Part shown: positions 31,759 through 33,028 of the stretch, piece by piece
Layout: the number at the start of each line of letters is the position of its first letter
Position numbering within the stretch: position 1 is the first letter of the stretch
Assembly: GCA_002238705.1 (NCBI GenBank)
Contig: MPMW01000016.1
Span: forward strand, 1-33,028
Direction: 5' to 3'
DNA length: 33,028 nucleotides
Origin: Acidobacteria bacterium bin61
Lineage (GTDB): Bacteria; Acidobacteriota; Vicinamibacteria; Marinacidobacterales; Marinacidobacteraceae
Notes under the pieces: generated by a model
Told to the model about the DNA's origin: nothing
Databases searched by the model: none
The model's input: only the letters and a program-made list of their open reading frames with translations
Made by a program: the position numbers and the translations under genes

Positions 31759-33028
31759 TCACCTCGGGTTCACTCTGCGGCTGTCGGACGGCAGGCTCTC
31801 GTTCGGAGAATCGGCGCCGTCCACTGCCGCAATCGCGTAGCGATACGCGCCCCGCGGATCGCGGGCCGCGTCGGTGAAGCTCGTCTGCTCGATGGGCGAC
31901 GCCGTCAGACGCGCGAATCCGGTGCCGTCCGGGCCGGAGCGATAGACGTGATAGCCGACGACGTCGGTCGAGGTCGACTCCCTCCAACTGAGGTCGGTCT
32001 GCTGCGCTTGCCAGAAGAGCCGCAGATCCGAAGGCGGCAGCGGAGGGAAGACGTCCACCGGAGTGACGCACACCTCGGCTGACATCGGCCCGGCGCTCAC
32101 GGCTCCGGATCCGGTGCCGGGCACCCGGATCGGGATCGGGTCCCACGGTTCTTCCTCGGGTTCCGGTTCTTCCTGAGGCAGCGCCGACTCCCCTTGCGGG
32201 TCCCCGGACTCCGTCACGGGGAGTACGGACGTGCCGCTTTCACCGGCTTCCACTGGAGCCGGCGCCTCTTCCCCGCTCTCGGTCGCGGCCGGCGTCTCTT
32301 CCCCGTCCGCTGCGGTTGCCTCCCCGACACCTTCGTCCGCTCCGGCGCTCTCCGGCAGAACGGGCCCGGGGTCGGGGATCACGCCCTCCTCCGCGCTTCC
32401 CGCCACGACCAGCCGGGCCTGGTAGCAAATCTCCTCTCCCCAAACCACCTCTCGATCGGCCTGCTGCGGGCCGAACGAACGCCCGAGGCGTTCGGATTCC
32501 CCGCCGCGCCGGCGGAAAACCTCGAACACCGGATTGGAAAGCGGAGGCGGTCCTTCCAGGGCGGATCGATGATCCTGCCAGCGGACCGTCAGTGCGGAAG
32601 GGCCGACGTCGACGCTGATTCCCTCCACCGCCGGAAGCGGCCCGGTGACGTCGAGAGAGCGAATCTCGCTCTCCTCGCTCGCGCCGCCCCTCGCCTCGTA
32701 GCGAACGGTTATCTCCAGCCGGCGGCCGATCCAGTCCGGTTCCACCGGCAACTCGAGCACCCGTTCCTCCCCGGGGACCTCCGACTCGATCTCGGACAGC
32801 ACCTCGAACTCGAGGTCCTCATAGTCGAGAAGCACCCCGGCGGGTTCCGGCTCAGCCTCCGGCTCCGGAGTCTCCGCCGGATCGTCACCACCCGTTTCCT
32901 CCCCGGCCGGCTCTCCGGTGTCGGGTTCTTCCCCCGTCTCGCCGGGCGCCGTTTCCGGTTGCTGTTCCGTCTCCGGTTGCTGTTCCGTCTCCGGTTCCTG
33001 TTCTGGCTCCGGTTCCGGCGCCTGCTCC
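31759..33028 (-). CDS. Fibronectin type III repeat protein with Pro/Glu-rich spacers (5' end beyond window)
   Basis: The last 423 codons of this gene are visible; it enters the window at 33028 already in frame, so the start and any signal peptide lie outside. From the window edge there is a Pro/Glu/Thr-rich stretch of about 60 residues. A first beta-domain follows, with SALTVRWQDHR and NPVFEVFRRRGGE. A second acidic Pro/Ala/Glu-rich spacer comes next, then a C-terminal fibronectin-III domain: PPSDLRLFWQAQQTDLSWRE, DVVGYHVYRSGPDGTGF and YRYAIAAVDGA. The composition suggests a cell-surface or lipoprotein adhesin/scaffold, but the N-terminus is needed to decide. In-frame GTG codons within the acidic region are not real starts. 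The transaldolase gene lies 108 bases downstream. Confidence 0.85.
   Translation of the reverse strand, partial: EQAPEPEPEQEPETEQQPETEQQPETAPGETGEEPDTGEPAGEETGGDDPAETPEPEAEPEPAGVLLDYEDLEFEVLSEIESEVPGEERVLELPVEPDWIGRRLEITVRYEARGGASEESEIRSLDVTGPLPAVEGISVDVGPSALTVRWQDHRSALEGPPPLSNPVFEVFRRRGGESERLGRSFGPQQADREVVWGEEICYQARLVVAGSAEEGVIPDPGPVLPESAGADEGVGEATAADGEETPAATESGEEAPAPVEAGESGTSVLPVTESGDPQGESALPQEEPEPEEEPWDPIPIRVPGTGSGAVSAGPMSAEVCVTPVDVFPPLPPSDLRLFWQAQQTDLSWRESTSTDVVGYHVYRSGPDGTGFARLTASPIEQTSFTDAARDPRGAYRYAIAAVDGADSPNESLPSDSRRVNPR
32957..33010. repeat. 18-bp tandem repeat in the Pro/Glu-rich region
   Basis: GGTTGCTGTTCCGTCTCC occurs twice without change (32957-32974 and 32975-32992) and a third time with three changes (32993-33010). 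Each unit encodes the six-residue block ETEQQP on the minus strand. Such repeats gain and lose units by slippage, so the length of this linker may vary between strains. Confidence 0.9.

Overview
This is a GC-rich bacterial window of about 33 kb. It encodes a Gram-negative-type cell envelope: TamA/TamB-like outer-membrane assembly proteins, a SurA-N protein and many exported proteins. The gene content (ASPIC/UnbV plus FG-GAP 'CRTAC' protein, exported amidase-signature enzymes, exported TPR proteins, acyl-CoA carboxylase genes next to tamB/tamA) resembles uncultured Acidobacteriota. That assignment is inference from content, not a database result.

Layout. 1-1296 (minus): start of trpC and all of trpD, overlapping by 4 bases. 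1680-3254 (plus): exported amidase. 3276-3571: first copy of a dispersed inverted-repeat element. 3636-7703 (plus): FmdB-type zinc-ribbon protein, then three tandem paralogous exported TPR proteins with paired cysteines; the first ends inside a second copy of the element. 7778-11852 (minus): a small unknown protein and a 1197-residue exported TPR/FG-GAP/ASPIC protein. 11968-13911 (plus): ABC-F ATPase. 14029-14586 (minus): an AhpD-like peroxidase-related protein with an in-frame UGA at the second position of its CxxC motif, followed by a strong bacterial SECIS-like hairpin; I read it as a selenoprotein. 14628-16078 (plus): RNase H1 and a PhzF-family protein, then the third element copy, which touches the stop codon of a second exported amidase (16299-17909, minus). 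18036-33028 is one long minus-strand run: sigma-70 factor, SurA-N protein, TamA-like Omp85 protein, a 225-bp tandem repeat, TamB-like protein, biotin carrier, biotin carboxylase, carboxyltransferase, small transaldolase and the 3' part of a fibronectin-III protein.

How the genes fit together. In transcriptional order from 33028 downward, the tail begins with carbon metabolism (transaldolase, then a three-gene acyl-CoA carboxylase) and continues through overlapping start/stop codons into tamB, then tamA and a SurA-N chaperone-like gene. Carboxylase expression (malonyl- or methylmalonyl-CoA supply) and outer-membrane biogenesis therefore look translationally coupled.

The items most worth following up are the putative Cys-x-x-Sec AhpD-like protein with its SECIS hairpin (14029-14586), the dispersed inverted-repeat element that has become the C-terminus of a TPR protein, the in-frame 225-bp tandem repeat between tamB and tamA, and the cysteine-paired TPR triplet.
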